In this document: in pieces, positions 38,423 through 50,600 of the stretch
Position numbering within the stretch: the first letter of the stretch is position 1
Layout of the letters: each line of letters begins with the position of its first letter
Source of the DNA: Stachybotrys elegans
Lineage: Eukaryota; Ascomycota; Sordariomycetes; Hypocreales; Stachybotryaceae
DNA length: 64,000 nt
NCBI GenBank assembly: GCA_020746835.1
Contig: JAGPNK010000001.1
Span: 434,001-498,000, forward strand
Reading direction: 5' to 3'
Made by a program: the position numbers and the translations under genes
Notes under the pieces: model-generated
The model's database searches: none
What the model saw: the letters and a program-made list of their open reading frames with translations, nothing else
What the model was told of the DNA's origin: nothing

Positions 38423-39422
38423 AATAAGGAAAAGAGGATATAATATAGAGTATAAGTAGTATAAAGTAAATAAATAGTAAACATAGTATTTAGTGCCCTA
38501 ATAACTAATATAGTTATAAATAGTAAAGAAAAATAATAATAAGACCATTATTAGACTGTTTATATAGGGTAGCTAACTGGCTAAATAGCTAAGCTATAGG
38601 TGCCTATAACTTTATTATAAGCCATACTAAGCTTAACTATATATAGGCATGTAATATAATAGAATATTAAGCTAGCAGAGGGTTAGGGCAGGATTAAAAA
38701 AGGTTGCTTATACTATAGAAGCCTTATTATAACCTATGCCTAGATAGAAAGCACTATAATCCTAATAGAAAGCTTTAACTAACTATAACTATAAGGTTAC
38801 TAATGCTAGAAAAGCCATTGCTTTAGGCTGCTAATAGAGCTATTAAAAAGCTTAATATATACCTATAGCTATATAAAGCCCTTAAGTCCCTAGCTTAAGA
38901 GAGATAAATTTATTATCTATATTTTACTATCTATTTATACTAGTTAAAATATAAGTAAATAATATTTATATCTATAATAATATAGCTACTTTAGTAGCTA
39001 TAATAGCCTTAGTTACTATTACTATTAATACTAATAAAGTTATCTATAATATAAGTTATTCTAAGGGATTTAATAATAGTATTATTAATAGTATATAATA
39101 GAATACCTTTTACTATCTCTCTTTTTTAGTTAATTTAGAGCTAGAATATAAAAAGTAAAAAAGTAAATAAACTAAAAAAAGCTAGCTTTTTAATAATAAG
39201 TCTCTTAGCTAGAAAGTTAACTTTATAAATAGATTATAGAGGACTCTAGCATAAATAGATATATAGCTTACTTTAAAAGCTAGAGATAGTTAGAGTTACT
39301 TTAAAAGAGCTTTAGCTTGGTTTTTTAGTATAAGTTTTTAATTAATTTTTTAGTTTAATTATTAAATTAATTACTTTTACTATTAAATTATATATCTAAT
39401 ATTACTATAATATAATATCATA

Positions 39423-40632
39423 ATATAGTAAGTATATCCAGTATAGAAAAAAGAATAATAGTATATATAAATAATAGTAGCCTTACTATCTATAGAACTA
39501 AAGAATAGTATTAAATAATAAAGGGATTATTAGACTATAGTATATAATTAATATTTTCTATTAGCTAGAGCTAGAGAATAATAAGGGGGCTATAGTAGTA
39601 ATAGTAGTAGTAAGTATAAGTATATATAGTTAGAGAGACCTATAGTTAGTAAACTAGTCTTAATATATATATATACTGTTTATTAGCTCTAGCCCTTATA
39701 TATATTCTAATAAGGCTGGCCTTATATACTTTAATAAGGCTGGCTAAATGTATATATAATAGCTATAGCTATTAATAGTACTATGGCTATATTAGCTAGG
39801 AATATATAATCTAGTATATAAGGCCTAGCCCTAGAATAGAGTTTAAGAAATATATATAAAAAGGCCTTTACTCTCTCTATTATCTTTCTCTTTTTCTTCC
39901 TTCTATATATATATTGCTAGATTTAATATTTATTAATACTATATAAACTTATAATAAACTAACTAAATAATTAGAATGCTAGGGATATTTCTAAGCTAAA
40001 TCCCCCTACTAAATAGCCTGCTAAGGCTATATATAGCTAGATATAAATAAATCTATTTATTCTAAGAGGCTAAGGAATAGTATTAGTAATTGTCTATATT
40101 ATATAATAGGCTATACCCTTTAAGCCCTTTAAAAGGCTTCTAGATTATCTTAATCTAGATTATTATGAAATAAAAGGTAGAAAGAGAGAATTCTTTTTTA
40201 AGGTAACCAGATATCTCTGGCCTAGGAAATAGCTAGGTGAAATGACCCTTAGGGATAGGCCTTAATAGGCTATCTATTATACTGCTTAGTAGAGGGATTT
40301 AAGTGTTTTAGGCTATATATAGCCTAGATAATGTTTAATATATTCTTAATCTATAGATAGAAAACCCTACTTATTAATTATACTACTATTAGCCTATTTA
40401 TAACTATATTTATAACTATAGTCCCTATAGTATATAATTAAAGCCTTAATATAGTCTATTATCTAGAAAGTTAGTTAAATAATATTATACTAAGGGATAT
40501 ATAATATAGATAATCAAGCATATTATATAATAGGCAATTAGGCATTTATATTACCTATTTAACCTTAGTATAGCTAGAAGGGAATACTTACTATCCCCCT
40601 TTAAGTAGGCTTTGCCTTATACTTAGGGGGAT
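39423..40632. mobile_element. unclassified element E2, copy 2
   Basis: Collinear with the copy at 23,721-24,950 (both open atatagtaagt; both have the pyrimidine tract and the right-end hairpin). It sits at the same spot in its F1 host: the left duplication at 39,407-39,422 (ataatataatatcata) and the right at 41,081-41,096 differ by one base. The same insertion point in two F1 copies means either the F1+E2 composite was itself duplicated or E2 is target-specific. Confidence 0.77.
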
Positions 40633-41066
40633 GGTACTGTGGCGCAGCGGGCAGCTATATATAGAAGACCATGCTTTAATTAGTAAGATTATGGATTTAA
40701 ATCCTACTAGTACTTTTAATCTTTATTCTTTTTCTACTCTTCTATTAGTTAATACTATTCTTAGGGCCTACTAGTTTTATTATAATAGCTAGGCTATAAC
40801 TCTATCTCTCTTTATATTAAAAATTATATAAAATATTATATAACTAATAAATGTAATAGTTATTTAATATACTATATAATCTAGTAGTAAATCTCTTATT
40901 AGCTCTATAATATAATATTTTATTATATATTATCTAGGCATATAGAACTACCCTAACCTAATTAAATATAGACTAGATTTAAATAATAGGGCTTTAGTTA
41001 TACTATTCTAAATAGTCTAGGTTAGGTGCCCCTCTACTAAAATTAATAGCTTGAAATTTTTAATAT
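40633..41066 (+). mobile_element. tRNA-headed SINE-like insertion
   Basis: 434 bases present here but absent from the same place in E2 copy 1, flanked by tatacttagggggat (40,618-40,632) and tatacttaagggggat (41,067-41,082). It opens like a tRNA: ggtactgt, a perfect RNA polymerase III box A (tggcgcagcgg, 40,640-40,650), then a box-B region (ggatttaaatcc, 40,693-40,704), and a 3' acceptor-like tagtact. Allowing for RIP (C to T and G to A), the T arm becomes a perfect five-base stem with a TTCAAAT loop, and the acceptor strands pair. The body that follows (to about 41,060) is anonymous. A tRNA-derived SINE fits best; a tRNA pseudogene is the alternative. Confidence 0.75.
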
Positions 41067-41403
41067 TATACTTAAGGGGGATAATATAATATTATAAAGA
41101 GCTATTAATAGATAAGTAATATATTAGAAGCTATAGTTATATATAGAAGCTAAGGGTATATAATACATTAGAAGCTAAAGTTATGTATAGAAGGCTATAA
41201 TAGAACTATAGTTATATAAGAAGGTTAATGTATACTATAAAGAAGTATATAATATAAAGGAGCTATAGAGAAAGCTAGGCACTAGTTATATAATATAAAG
41301 AACCTACTTAGTTAGTAATGGTATATAGAAATAAGTCTAGGGTAAGGTAGATAAGATAGTAAAAAAGAAATTGTATAAGCCTTTTAAACCTTATACTTAA
41401 AAG

Positions 41404-41549
41404 ATATATATATATATACTTGATTTTTTATTACTATTTTTAATATATTATCTAGCTTACTTACTTTTATTTAGAATATAATCTATCTATTTTATTTAAT
41501 ACTTTATCTATTTAGTTTTTAATAGATTTTACTAATATATATAGTATTT
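41404..41549. other. unassigned A+T-rich spacer
   Basis: Degraded DNA between a minus and a plus F1 copy, with nothing recognisable. Confidence 0.5.
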
Positions 41550-42711
41550 CCCTTCTAAGTATAAGTTTTAAAAGGCTTATATTATTTTTTTTACTATCTT
41601 TTCTAGCTTACCCTAGACTTATTTCTATATACTATTACTAACTAAGTAAGTTCTCTATATTATATAACTAGTATTTAGCTTTCTCTATAGCTCCTTTATA
41701 TTATTTATTCCTTTATAGTATATATTTTACTCTCTCTTTATTCTTTAGCTATTACCTTATCTAATATAGTTAGTATATAGCTTTTCTATATAACTATAGC
41801 TTTTAATATATTACTTATTTATTCTCTTTATAATATTATATTATAGAGGCATTAAATATATAATTTAAAGATAGTAAGAATAATTAATTTAAAAACTAAT
41901 TTAAAAAACTAACTAAAACCCCTAACTAAAAAACCAAGTTAATTATATTAGGCCTCTATACCTATTTATACTTTTTAATATATCTGGCCTCTATAGCCAG
42001 TCTCTTTCGTACTCTAAATCCCTTTTCTATATTTCTTTTCCTAGGCTTTAAATATAATTCCTTATTAAAATTACTATATAAAAATAGTATATAGAAATTA
42101 TTCTATTTCTAAACTATTAATAATATTACTATTAGACTATTTAAAAAGACTTACCTTAATAATAATAATATTAGAGATATAAATAGAAGTAATAGCTAGG
42201 GCTATTATAGTTACTAAAGTAAAGATAAATTAAGCTTTTCTCTATGGGTAGTCTAAAGTAATAGTAACCTTATATAGCTATACTTATAGGCTTTTCTAGT
42301 ATTATTAAAGCTTTCTATTAGCATTATAGCACTCTCTATCTAGATATAGATTATAATAAGGCTTCTATAGTATATACTTATTTAATAAGTTAACTAAAGC
42401 TTTCTAACTAGGCACTAATCCTGCCCTAACCCTTTATATATATATATAAGGCTAGCTTAATATTCTATTATATTATATACCTATATATAAGCTTAGTATA
42501 GTTTATAATATTATAGCTACCTATAGCTTAGCCACTTAGCTAGATAGCTAAATAGCTAGTTAGCTACTTTATATACTTAATAATAGCCTTATTATTATTT
42601 CTCTTTACTATTTATAATTATATTAGTTACTAAAGTATTAAATATTATCTTTATTATTTATTTACTTTATACTACTTATACTTTATATTATATACTCTTT
42701 TTCTTATTATA
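41550..42711 (+). repeat. F1 repeat, near full length
   Basis: A end cccttctaagtataagtttt, B end tatactctttttcttattat, about 1.16 kb. Confidence 0.85.
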
Positions 42712-42906
42712 ATATTATTTTTTTCTCTTTTCTTATATTTATTATAAATATAAAGTACTAAATAGCTAGAAATAAACTATTTATTAAGTATATATTAAAT
42801 AGTTTTATTTCTTTACTAATAATAAATCTATAGTATTTTATTATTAATAAGTTTATAATATAGTATTTAAATAAATTAAAAGACTTAAATAAATTTATTA
42901 TTATTA
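42712..42906. other. unassigned A+T-rich spacer
   Basis: Degraded DNA with no F1 similarity. Confidence 0.5.
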
Positions 42907-43509
42907 TAATAAAGAAAAGAGTATATAATATAGAGTATAAATAGTAAAAAGTAAATAAATAGTAAAGATAGTATTTAATACTCTAGTAATTAATATAGTT
43001 ATAAATAGTAAAGAAAAATAATAATAAGGCTATTATCAGGCTGCCCTTATATATAGAGTGGCTAACTGGCTGAATGGCTAAGTGGCTGAGCTATAGGTGG
43101 CTATAACTTTATTATAAGCTATACTAAGTATATACAGGCATATAATATAACAGAATATTAAGCAAAATAGATATATATACCAGACTAATAGTGCCTAGCT
43201 AGAAAGCTTTAGTTAACTTATTAAATAGAATTATACTATAGAAGCCTTACTATAACTATAACTATAACTATACCTAAATAGAGAATACTATAATATAAAT
43301 AAAAAGCTTTAACTAATAATACTAGAAAAGCCTATAACTATAATTATATAAGGTTATTATTTCTCTAGGCTACTAATAGAGCTACTATAGCCTATAGCTA
43401 TCCCTTTGAGTGTGCGGGAGAAGCAAGCTTGTATTAGACCTATATACCCCTTAATTTAGGTCAGTATAAGAAGTAACTTTAACCCTTTTCCCACTAAAAG
43501 CCACACTAA

Positions 43510-44770
43510 ATGGATATTCAAGATACTACAACAGAGAATACAATTGTAGTTAGAGGTGTTAGTGAAGTTAATAATAAGCTTTTTATATAGCTAGATCACT
43601 ATTAGCAAGAGCGGGATGACAATATTACAGGGAGACTGAATTTTGAGCCTGTTGATGAGTGTAGTAGTGCCTTTATGCTAATAGAGGTGGAATAATGTTA
43701 TCCACTTCTATTACCGCTGCTAGCGAGCCCGGTTAACCTTTTCTAGCTTTTTATACCTATTTTTCTTGTAGAAAGATAGGTTTACTATATAAATGAGGCT
43801 CCTAAGCCTGCTTGAGGTCCTAGATGCGGTTCTTGTAGTAATAGTAGCTATATAAAGCAGCCCTTATAGTAAGAGAAGGCTTAGAGTCTAACCTTAGTGC
43901 TAGAGATCTATCTATAGCTTGCTATATAGATTTATATAGGTCTACATAGGGAAATCTATCTAGAAGACTATTGAAAGGTCTCTAGAACTAAAAGATACTT
44001 TTCAAGTTATTCTATTATTAAATATATAACTTTTGACTAGTTCTAGCTACTGTCTTGCTATATATGAATTTCTCCCTTTTTATTATAGCTATAAAGGCTC
44101 TTTAAGCTCTATAATAAGTGGTCTAACTATCTATAGACTATTTCTTTATAACTCTAGGTCCCGGGTATAGATCTCTCTATAGATGAGTATATAGTTGGCT
44201 TTAAAGGCTGTGCCTATAAAAAAATAACTATCCCTAGCAAACTAACACCTATTGGATTTAAAGTCTGGGTTATGGCTCAATTGGGCTATTTTTTGTAGTA
44301 GATTTGGCATACACTGCGGTCTATGCCTGCTGTTATTAAAAAGATAAGGCAGGGCTTATAGCAGTAGGGCTTACAGTAGCAGCAGGGCTTACAGTAATAG
44401 TAGGGCTTACAATAGTAGGGCTTATAATAGCAGGGCTCGCAGTAGTAGGGCTTATAATAGCAGAGCTTATAGCAGTAAGGCTTACAGCAAGAGAAAAAGC
44501 ATAAAGCTACCCCTAATACAATGAAAGCTCTAAACCCTATACAAGCTGTAGTAGTTTCCCTACTATCTAGGCTGCTAGCAGCTATTTATTATGTCTTCCT
44601 TAATAATCTTTTCTTATTACTATACCTTTTCCAGGCTCTTAGAGGTCAAGAGATAGCTACTATAGGCACTACCTAGGTTAACTATAGCATCTATAGGCCC
44701 TTTGTTATGGCTAAGTAACAAGACTATGCCAGAAAGTGCTAGGCTTTTAACCACATTGAGGCTATAGCTA
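43510..44770 (+). pseudogene. piggyBac-family (DDE_Tnp_1_7) transposase, broken
   Basis: ATG at 43,510 opens MDIQDTTTENTIVVRG, then hits a stop near 43,590. Text after it includes the acidic run FEPVDECSS. At about 44,170-44,300 the frame reads LSIDEYIVGFKG, then KITIPSK, GFKVWVMAQLGY and IWH. This is the conserved core of fungal piggyBac-like transposases, where the Asp of IDE is a catalytic residue. At about 44,540-44,700 the text QAVVVSLLSRLL, then LFQAL and the CxxGTxRVNxG area follow the family order (DNLFSSxxLFxxLR, TGTxRxN). Several stops and a minisatellite break the frame, so no active protein is made from this copy. Confidence 0.8.
44345..44495. repeat. imperfect minisatellite in the transposase relic
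   Basis: About ten copies of a 15-21-base unit built on gcagggcttacagtag, with variations such as tagtagggcttacaatag. It lies between the two conserved transposase blocks and would code for a low-complexity insertion. Confidence 0.85.
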
Positions 44771-46202
44771 TACTAGATAGCAAGGTATGTTAGGGAAAAG
44801 GGTCTAAACTATATAACTAATAGAAAAATATATACTAATCCTTTACCTAGTCCCTTAAGGTTAACTAAATTACATAGAAAGATAATGCCCTTGTAATAGT
44901 ACTATTAATAGTATTTATAGAGGATGAATTTATTTACTGAATTTACTAATGGCTCTCTATAATAATAGTATAGTTATATTCTATCCACTGTGAATTTAGC
45001 CCTAACCTAGTTAAGAAACTCCCTATAGTAGAGGCTATAGCTGTCTATAATAAAAAAATAAATGCTGTAGATATAGGGGATTAACTATAGGCTATAGAAG
45101 GTCTTGACTATTGGAACTATAGGGGGGGTAGCAGGCAATAGCCTGGACCTTTCTGCTTGAAGTAGCCCTTATTAATAGCTATCTATTGTAGTAGTAGGCT
45201 CTAGGGCCCTTGCTATAGCCCTTATACAGGGCATAAAGGCTATAGTAGTAGCGCCTTGTTAATAACCTTATTACTCTATATAGAAAGACTAGGGGCATAA
45301 GAAAGCTCTTCAAGGCTAGGAACACTATAGTCACTCTATTATAGTATAATCATATTAATAGGGGAAAAAGTAGCTGTTGTTTAGGCTGTCAGGGGCTCTA
45401 GGCAGATAAGGTACAGTCACAAAGCTCCCTCCACTACCAGCAGCCCCTAGGTCAGGCCAGCAGGAATAGCCTCAAACAGCCTATAAAGACCTGGCTAGAA
45501 TGTAATGTATATAATATAGCTATATATACCAGGCAGGAATGCTAGGACTTCTATTATAGCCTAATTTCTTAGGAAACCAAAGTCATGATTTTTTTCTACA
45601 TTTTTATTAGTCAAAAACCCTGTCTGTGACCTGCTTGCTCCTCCCGCACACTCAAAGGGATATAAAGCCCTTAAGCCCCTGGCTTAAGAGAGAAGAATTC
45701 CTTATCTATATTGCTTAAACCTAGTCTATTAACATAGAATCAAATAATAATAACAGTAATAATACAGTTGGCTTGGTTTTTTAGTCAGGGTTTTCAGTCA
45801 GTTTTTTAGGTTGGTTTTTAAATTGATCGCTCTCACTGCCTTTAAATTGTATACCCAATGCCCCTATAATGTAACTATATTACTATTAGCACTTACCATA
45901 GCGTTTAATTAAATACTAATACTATTATAGAGAGCAAGCAATATATTAGAAGCCTTAGTTATATACAGAAGGTACTATACAATATATTAAAAGCCATAAT
46001 CATATGTAGAAGCTATGCAGCTATAAAGAAGCATATAATATAAAGGAGCTATAGGGAAAGCTAGGCAGTGGTTATATAATGCAGAGAACCTGCTTAGTTA
46101 GTAATAGTATATAGAAACAGGTCTAGAGTAAGGTAGAAAAGATAGTAAAAAATATAATATAAGCCTTTTAAACCTTATACTTAGAAGGGTTATTATTATT
46201 AT

Positions 46203-46463
46203 AATAAGAAAAAGAATATATAATATAAAATATAAATAGTAAAGAGTAAATAAATAGTAAAGATAGTATTTAGTACTTTAGTAACTAATATAGTTATAAA
46301 TAGTTAAAAAAAAGAATAATAAAGCTATTATTAAACTATTTATATAAAGTAGCTAACTAGTTAAATAGCTAAGTAACTAAGCTATAAATAGTTATAACTT
46401 TATTATAAGCTATATTAAGTTTATATATAGGTATATAATATAATAGAATATTAAGCTAGTCTT
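46203..46463 (-). repeat. F1 B-end fragment
   Basis: Minus fragment from ataataagaaaaagaatata to tattaagctagtcttt, about 260 bases. It is followed at once by the B end of the next minus copy. Confidence 0.8.
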
Positions 46464-47812
46464 TTATAATAAGGAAAAGAGTATATAATATAGGGTATTA
46501 GTAGTAAAGAGTAAATAAACAGTAAAGATAGTATCTAGTGCCCTAGTAATTAATATAGTTATAAATAGTAAAGAAGAATAATAATAAGGCTATTATTAGG
46601 CTGCCTATATAGAGTAGCTAACTGGCTAAGTGGCTAAGTAGCTAAGTAGCCAAGCTATAGGTGGCTATAACTTTATTACAAGCTATATATATACAGACAT
46701 ATAATATAACAGAATGTTAAGATATACAGAGGGTTAGGGTAGGATTAATACCCGGCTGGAAAGCTTTAGTTAACTTATTAAATAAATACTAACTAACTAA
46801 ATAAGATTATACTATAGAAGCCTTACTATAACTATAACTATAACTATACCTAGATAGAGAATGCTATAATGCAAATGGAAAGCTTTAACTAATAATACTA
46901 GAAAAGCCATTGCTTTAGGCTACTAATAGAGCTGCTACAGCCTATAGCTATATAAAGCCCTTAAGCCCCCAGCTTAAAAGAGATAAATTTATTACCTATA
47001 TCCCACTATCTACTTATACTAGTTAAAATATAAACAAATAATATCTATATTTATAATAATATAGCTATATTAAAGGGATTAAATTCCCCCGCTAAAACTA
47101 CTTTAGTAGCTATAGTAGTCTTAGCTACTACTACTACTAATATTAGTAAAGTTATTTATAAGATAAGTTACTCTAAGAGGTTTAATAATAGTATTATTAA
47201 TAGTTTAAAAATAGAATAACTTTTACTATCTCCCTTTCTCTAGAGCCCTAGAGCTATATAAAAAGTAGTAAGGTAAAAAGGGTAAGAAGGTCTAACTTAC
47301 TAATAATAAGCCCCTTAGTAGTAAAATCAAGCTAATAAGGGGGGGATAGAGAGCTATAGAGATATATAGCTTGCTTTAGGAGCCCTAATGAAATTAGCTT
47401 GGTTTTTTAGTATAAGTTTTTAGTTAGTTTTTTAATTTAATTATTAAATTAATTACTTTTACTGCCTTCTTACTAAATTATATATCTAATACCCCTATAA
47501 TATAACTATATTGCTTGTTAGCACTTGCCATAGTATTTAATTAAATGCCAATACCATTATAGAAAGCTATTAAGCAATATATTAGAAGCCATAGTTATAT
47601 ATAGAAGTATATAATACATTAGAAGCTATAGTTATATATAGAAGCTATATACATATACTGTAAAGAAGCATATAATGCAAAGGAGCTATAAGGGAAGGTA
47701 CTATATAATATAGGGAACCTACTTAGTTAGTAATAGTATATAGAAACAGGTCTAGGGTAAGCTAGAAAAGACAGTAAAAAAAAAACAGTATAAGCCTTTT
47801 AAACCTCATGCT
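46464..47812 (-). repeat. F1 repeat, near full length
   Basis: B end ataataaggaaaagagtata, A end gccttttaaacctcatgctt; about 1.35 kb. The last few A-end bases are missing, and the next fragment starts directly. Confidence 0.86.
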
Positions 47813-48120
47813 TGCCTATAACTATAGTTATATAAGGTTACTATTACTTTAAGCTATTAATAAAGAAAAGCTTATTTTATTTCTTACTAGCCTATAGCTA
47901 TATAAAGCCCTTAAGCCCCTGGCTTAAAAGAGAAGAATTCCTTATCTATATTACTTAAATATCTATTATCATAGAATCAAACAGCAATATAAATATAGCT
48001 ATATAAGCAGCTATAGCAGCCATAGCTACTACTATAGAAAGCCCCCCCTCCCTCTACCAGTCATTTATAAGGTGAGTTATCCCGAGGGGTTTTCTCTAAG
48101 TTATTAATAGAGTAAAATAT
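47813..48120 (-). repeat. F1 middle fragment
   Basis: Minus-oriented middle segment with tatagctatataaagccctt and a less mutated stretch (gccccccctccctctaccag). Confidence 0.75.
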
Positions 48121-48484
48121 ATAATATAGTATAGTATATAATATAATATATCTTATTAATTAATTAGAGAAAGCCCTATTTATTTATTTAAACTTAATCT
48201 CTTTATATTTCTTTTATCTCTTTTCTTATTCTTTTTTCTTTAAGTCCTTATATTCTAGTTAATATAACTCTTTCTTTATTATATATTAACTATTTAGCTA
48301 TAACTCCTTTATTTTTTATATTTTCTAGCTATTTAGCTAAAACTTCTTTATTTTATTTATATTTATTCTTTTTAGTTTTATTTACTATACTTTACCTATT
48401 TAATATAATATTTATTTATATACTAGTAAATAGTTATAGTTATATTTAAATATATTATTATAGAATAGTAACTAATTATTAGTT
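48121..48484. other. unassigned A+T-rich stretch
   Basis: Pyrimidine-rich degraded DNA (ctttatatttcttttatctc). No motif recognised. Confidence 0.5.
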
Positions 48485-48802
48485 CTATATAATAAGAAAA
48501 AGAGTATATAATATAGAGTATAAGTAGTAAAGAGCAAATAAATAGTAGAGATAATGCTTAGTGCCCTAGTAACTAATATAGTTATAAATAGTAAAGAGAA
48601 ATAATAATAAGGCCATTATTAGGCGTATAGGGTAGCTAACTGGCTAAGTGGCTAAGCTATAGGTGGCTATAACTTCTTATATTAAGGTTAGCTAAAGTCT
48701 AGATATAAGCCTTGCCTAGATTAGGTATAGATATATATACACTATTATAAGCTATATATATACAGGCATATAATATAATAGAATATTAAGCTAGTCTCTT
48801 AT

Positions 48803-48839
<37 letters not shown>

Positions 48840-49450
48840 TAAAGCAGGATTAGACTAGATAAAAGGCTCTAACTAATAGTACCTAGCTAGAAAGCTTTAG
48901 TTAACTTATTAAATAAATACTAACTAACTAAATAAGGTTATACTATAGAAGCCTTATTATAACTATAACTATAACCTTTATCTAAATAGAGAGTGCCATA
49001 ATGCTAATAGAAAGCTTTAACTAAGCTAGAAAAGCCATTACTCTAGGCTACTAATAGAGCTACTAAAAAGCTTATTCTATAGCCTATAGCTATATAAAGC
49101 CCTTAAGCCCCTAGCTTAAAAAAGAAGAATTCCTTATCTATATCCTATACTCTACTTATGCTTATATTCTATAAAATAAACAATAATTTATAAACTACTC
49201 TAGTAGTTATAGTAGCCCTAGCTGCCGCCACTATCTATATCCCTAATAATATTATTATTAAGGTAAGTCCTTCTAAGCAATCTTCTAATAGCAGTATTAC
49301 TAATAGTCTAGAAATAGAATGACTTTTATATACCCTTAATATATAGCAATTCTAATAAAGAATTATACTTAAAGCCTAAGAAAAAGAGTAAAGAAAGGAA
49401 TAAAAAGCTAGAGAGAAAGCTAGAGATAGAGTTAGAATATATTAAGGGCA
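48485..49450 (-). repeat. F1 repeat, A half lost
   Basis: Starts at the B end (ataagaaaaagagtatataa) and runs through the middle landmarks to about 49,450 (agctagagatagagttagaa), where similarity stops. It contains an uninterrupted TA dinucleotide run. Confidence 0.83.
48804..48833. repeat. TA microsatellite
   Basis: About fifteen TA units in a row at a place where other F1 copies hold a short run of TA; length therefore varies between copies. Confidence 0.9.
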
Positions 49451-50600
49451 ATAGTAAATAATTAGTTCTATATATATCTTATAATTTATATTAACCTAGT
49501 AATTAGCTAGTAAATATTAATAATTATAGATTTTTAGTTTATTATTTATTATTTATATACTAGCTATTTGTTTTATACTAACTTACTATATAGTACTATT
49601 TTTAATTTTTATTCTTTATTTTTTAGTCTTTAAATTAGTTATCTTTATAAAATAGCTACTAGTTATTTATAATAAATACTCTCTATAAATATAAATATAA
49701 TAACTTAGACTTTAAGTTTATTTACTTTAATTAAGGTTTTATAGAGAATTATTCTAAGTATATTTATAATATAGATTATAGCTCTCTAGCTAGTAAATAG
49801 TAATTAACTATAGTTAAATACTTTACTTTATTTATATTTAGTAATTACATACTAAATACTATCTTTACTATTTATTTACTCTCTACTGCTTATACCTATA
49901 CTACACACTCTTTTACTCATTATATTTAGTAATTAAAAGAGTAAATTATTTATTTATTTATTATTAATTTACTAGATATTTTTTAATTTTCTATATTAAT
50001 AATCTAACTTAGCTTATTACTTAGTATACTTAGTATACTAATTCTAATAATAAGTTTAAATATTTATATAAACTAATAAAGTACTTATTAATAAATAAAT
50101 AATAGTTTATTAATAACTAATTTATATTAATAGCTTAACTATATATTTAATATATCTAAAGTATATATAGTATTTTATAAAGCCTTTTTAATATGTAACT
50201 ATTTTAATTCTAATAAGTGCTTTACTTTTTAGCTATTTTTTTATTATAAACTAATAGTTAATTTATTAATAATAACAATTTAAAACTAATAGAAAATAAG
50301 TATTCTTACTATATAAAAGTATAAGATTACTAGTTAGATTTTATACTTGTTTTAGTTAAATAGTAAAGAGTATAGGCTTTCTATTTAAGGGATTATTTTA
50401 AACTTTTAAAATAAATATCTCTTTTACTACTTAGTAATTTATTAATTAATAACTTATTACTATATAACTAAAGTTTTCTAGTATTTTAATATTATTATTT
50501 CTTTTTTTTTAATTTAGATTTAAAAAGAGAATATTAATAAAGATTAGTTTAGTTAACTAATAGTTAATTATTCTTTTATTACTTTATTATACTATAGCTA
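49451..50600. other. unassigned degraded DNA with a small F1 scrap
   Basis: No gene seen. The piece 49,845-49,925 (actaaatactatctttacta to tactcattatat) is an F1 B-end fragment in plus orientation that has kept ctactgcttatacc and ctacacactc. The rest is anonymous A+T-rich sequence. Confidence 0.6.

Larger units (their letters stand above)
38423..41403 (-). repeat. F1 repeat (minus) with E2 and a SINE nested in it
   Basis: B end ataataaggaaaagaggata at 38,423, A end gccttttaaaccttatactt at 41,380. Interrupted from 39,423 to 41,080 by element E2, which is itself interrupted by a SINE-like piece. This gives three layers of insertion in order. Confidence 0.87.
43402..45659 (+). mobile_element. 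piggyBac-like DNA transposon, degraded
   Basis: 2,258 bases bounded by 27-base terminal inverted repeats (43,402-43,428 and 45,633-45,659). Both open ccctttgagtgtgcgggag and differ at one base. Comparison with intact F1 copies shows a 2-base duplication (AT) at the insertion site, not the TTAA usual for piggyBac, although mutation of the flank cannot be excluded. Inside is a plus-strand transposase relic. Base composition is clearly higher in G+C than the host, so it arrived later or was RIPped lightly. Confidence 0.88.
42907..46190 (-). repeat. F1 repeat (minus) split by a piggyBac-like transposon
   Basis: B end ataataaagaaaagagtata at 42,909; A end gccttttaaaccttatactt at 46,170. Host sequence stops at cctatagctat (43,401) and resumes at atataaagcccttaagcccc (45,660), inside the family landmark tatagctatataaagccc. 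Confidence 0.88.
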
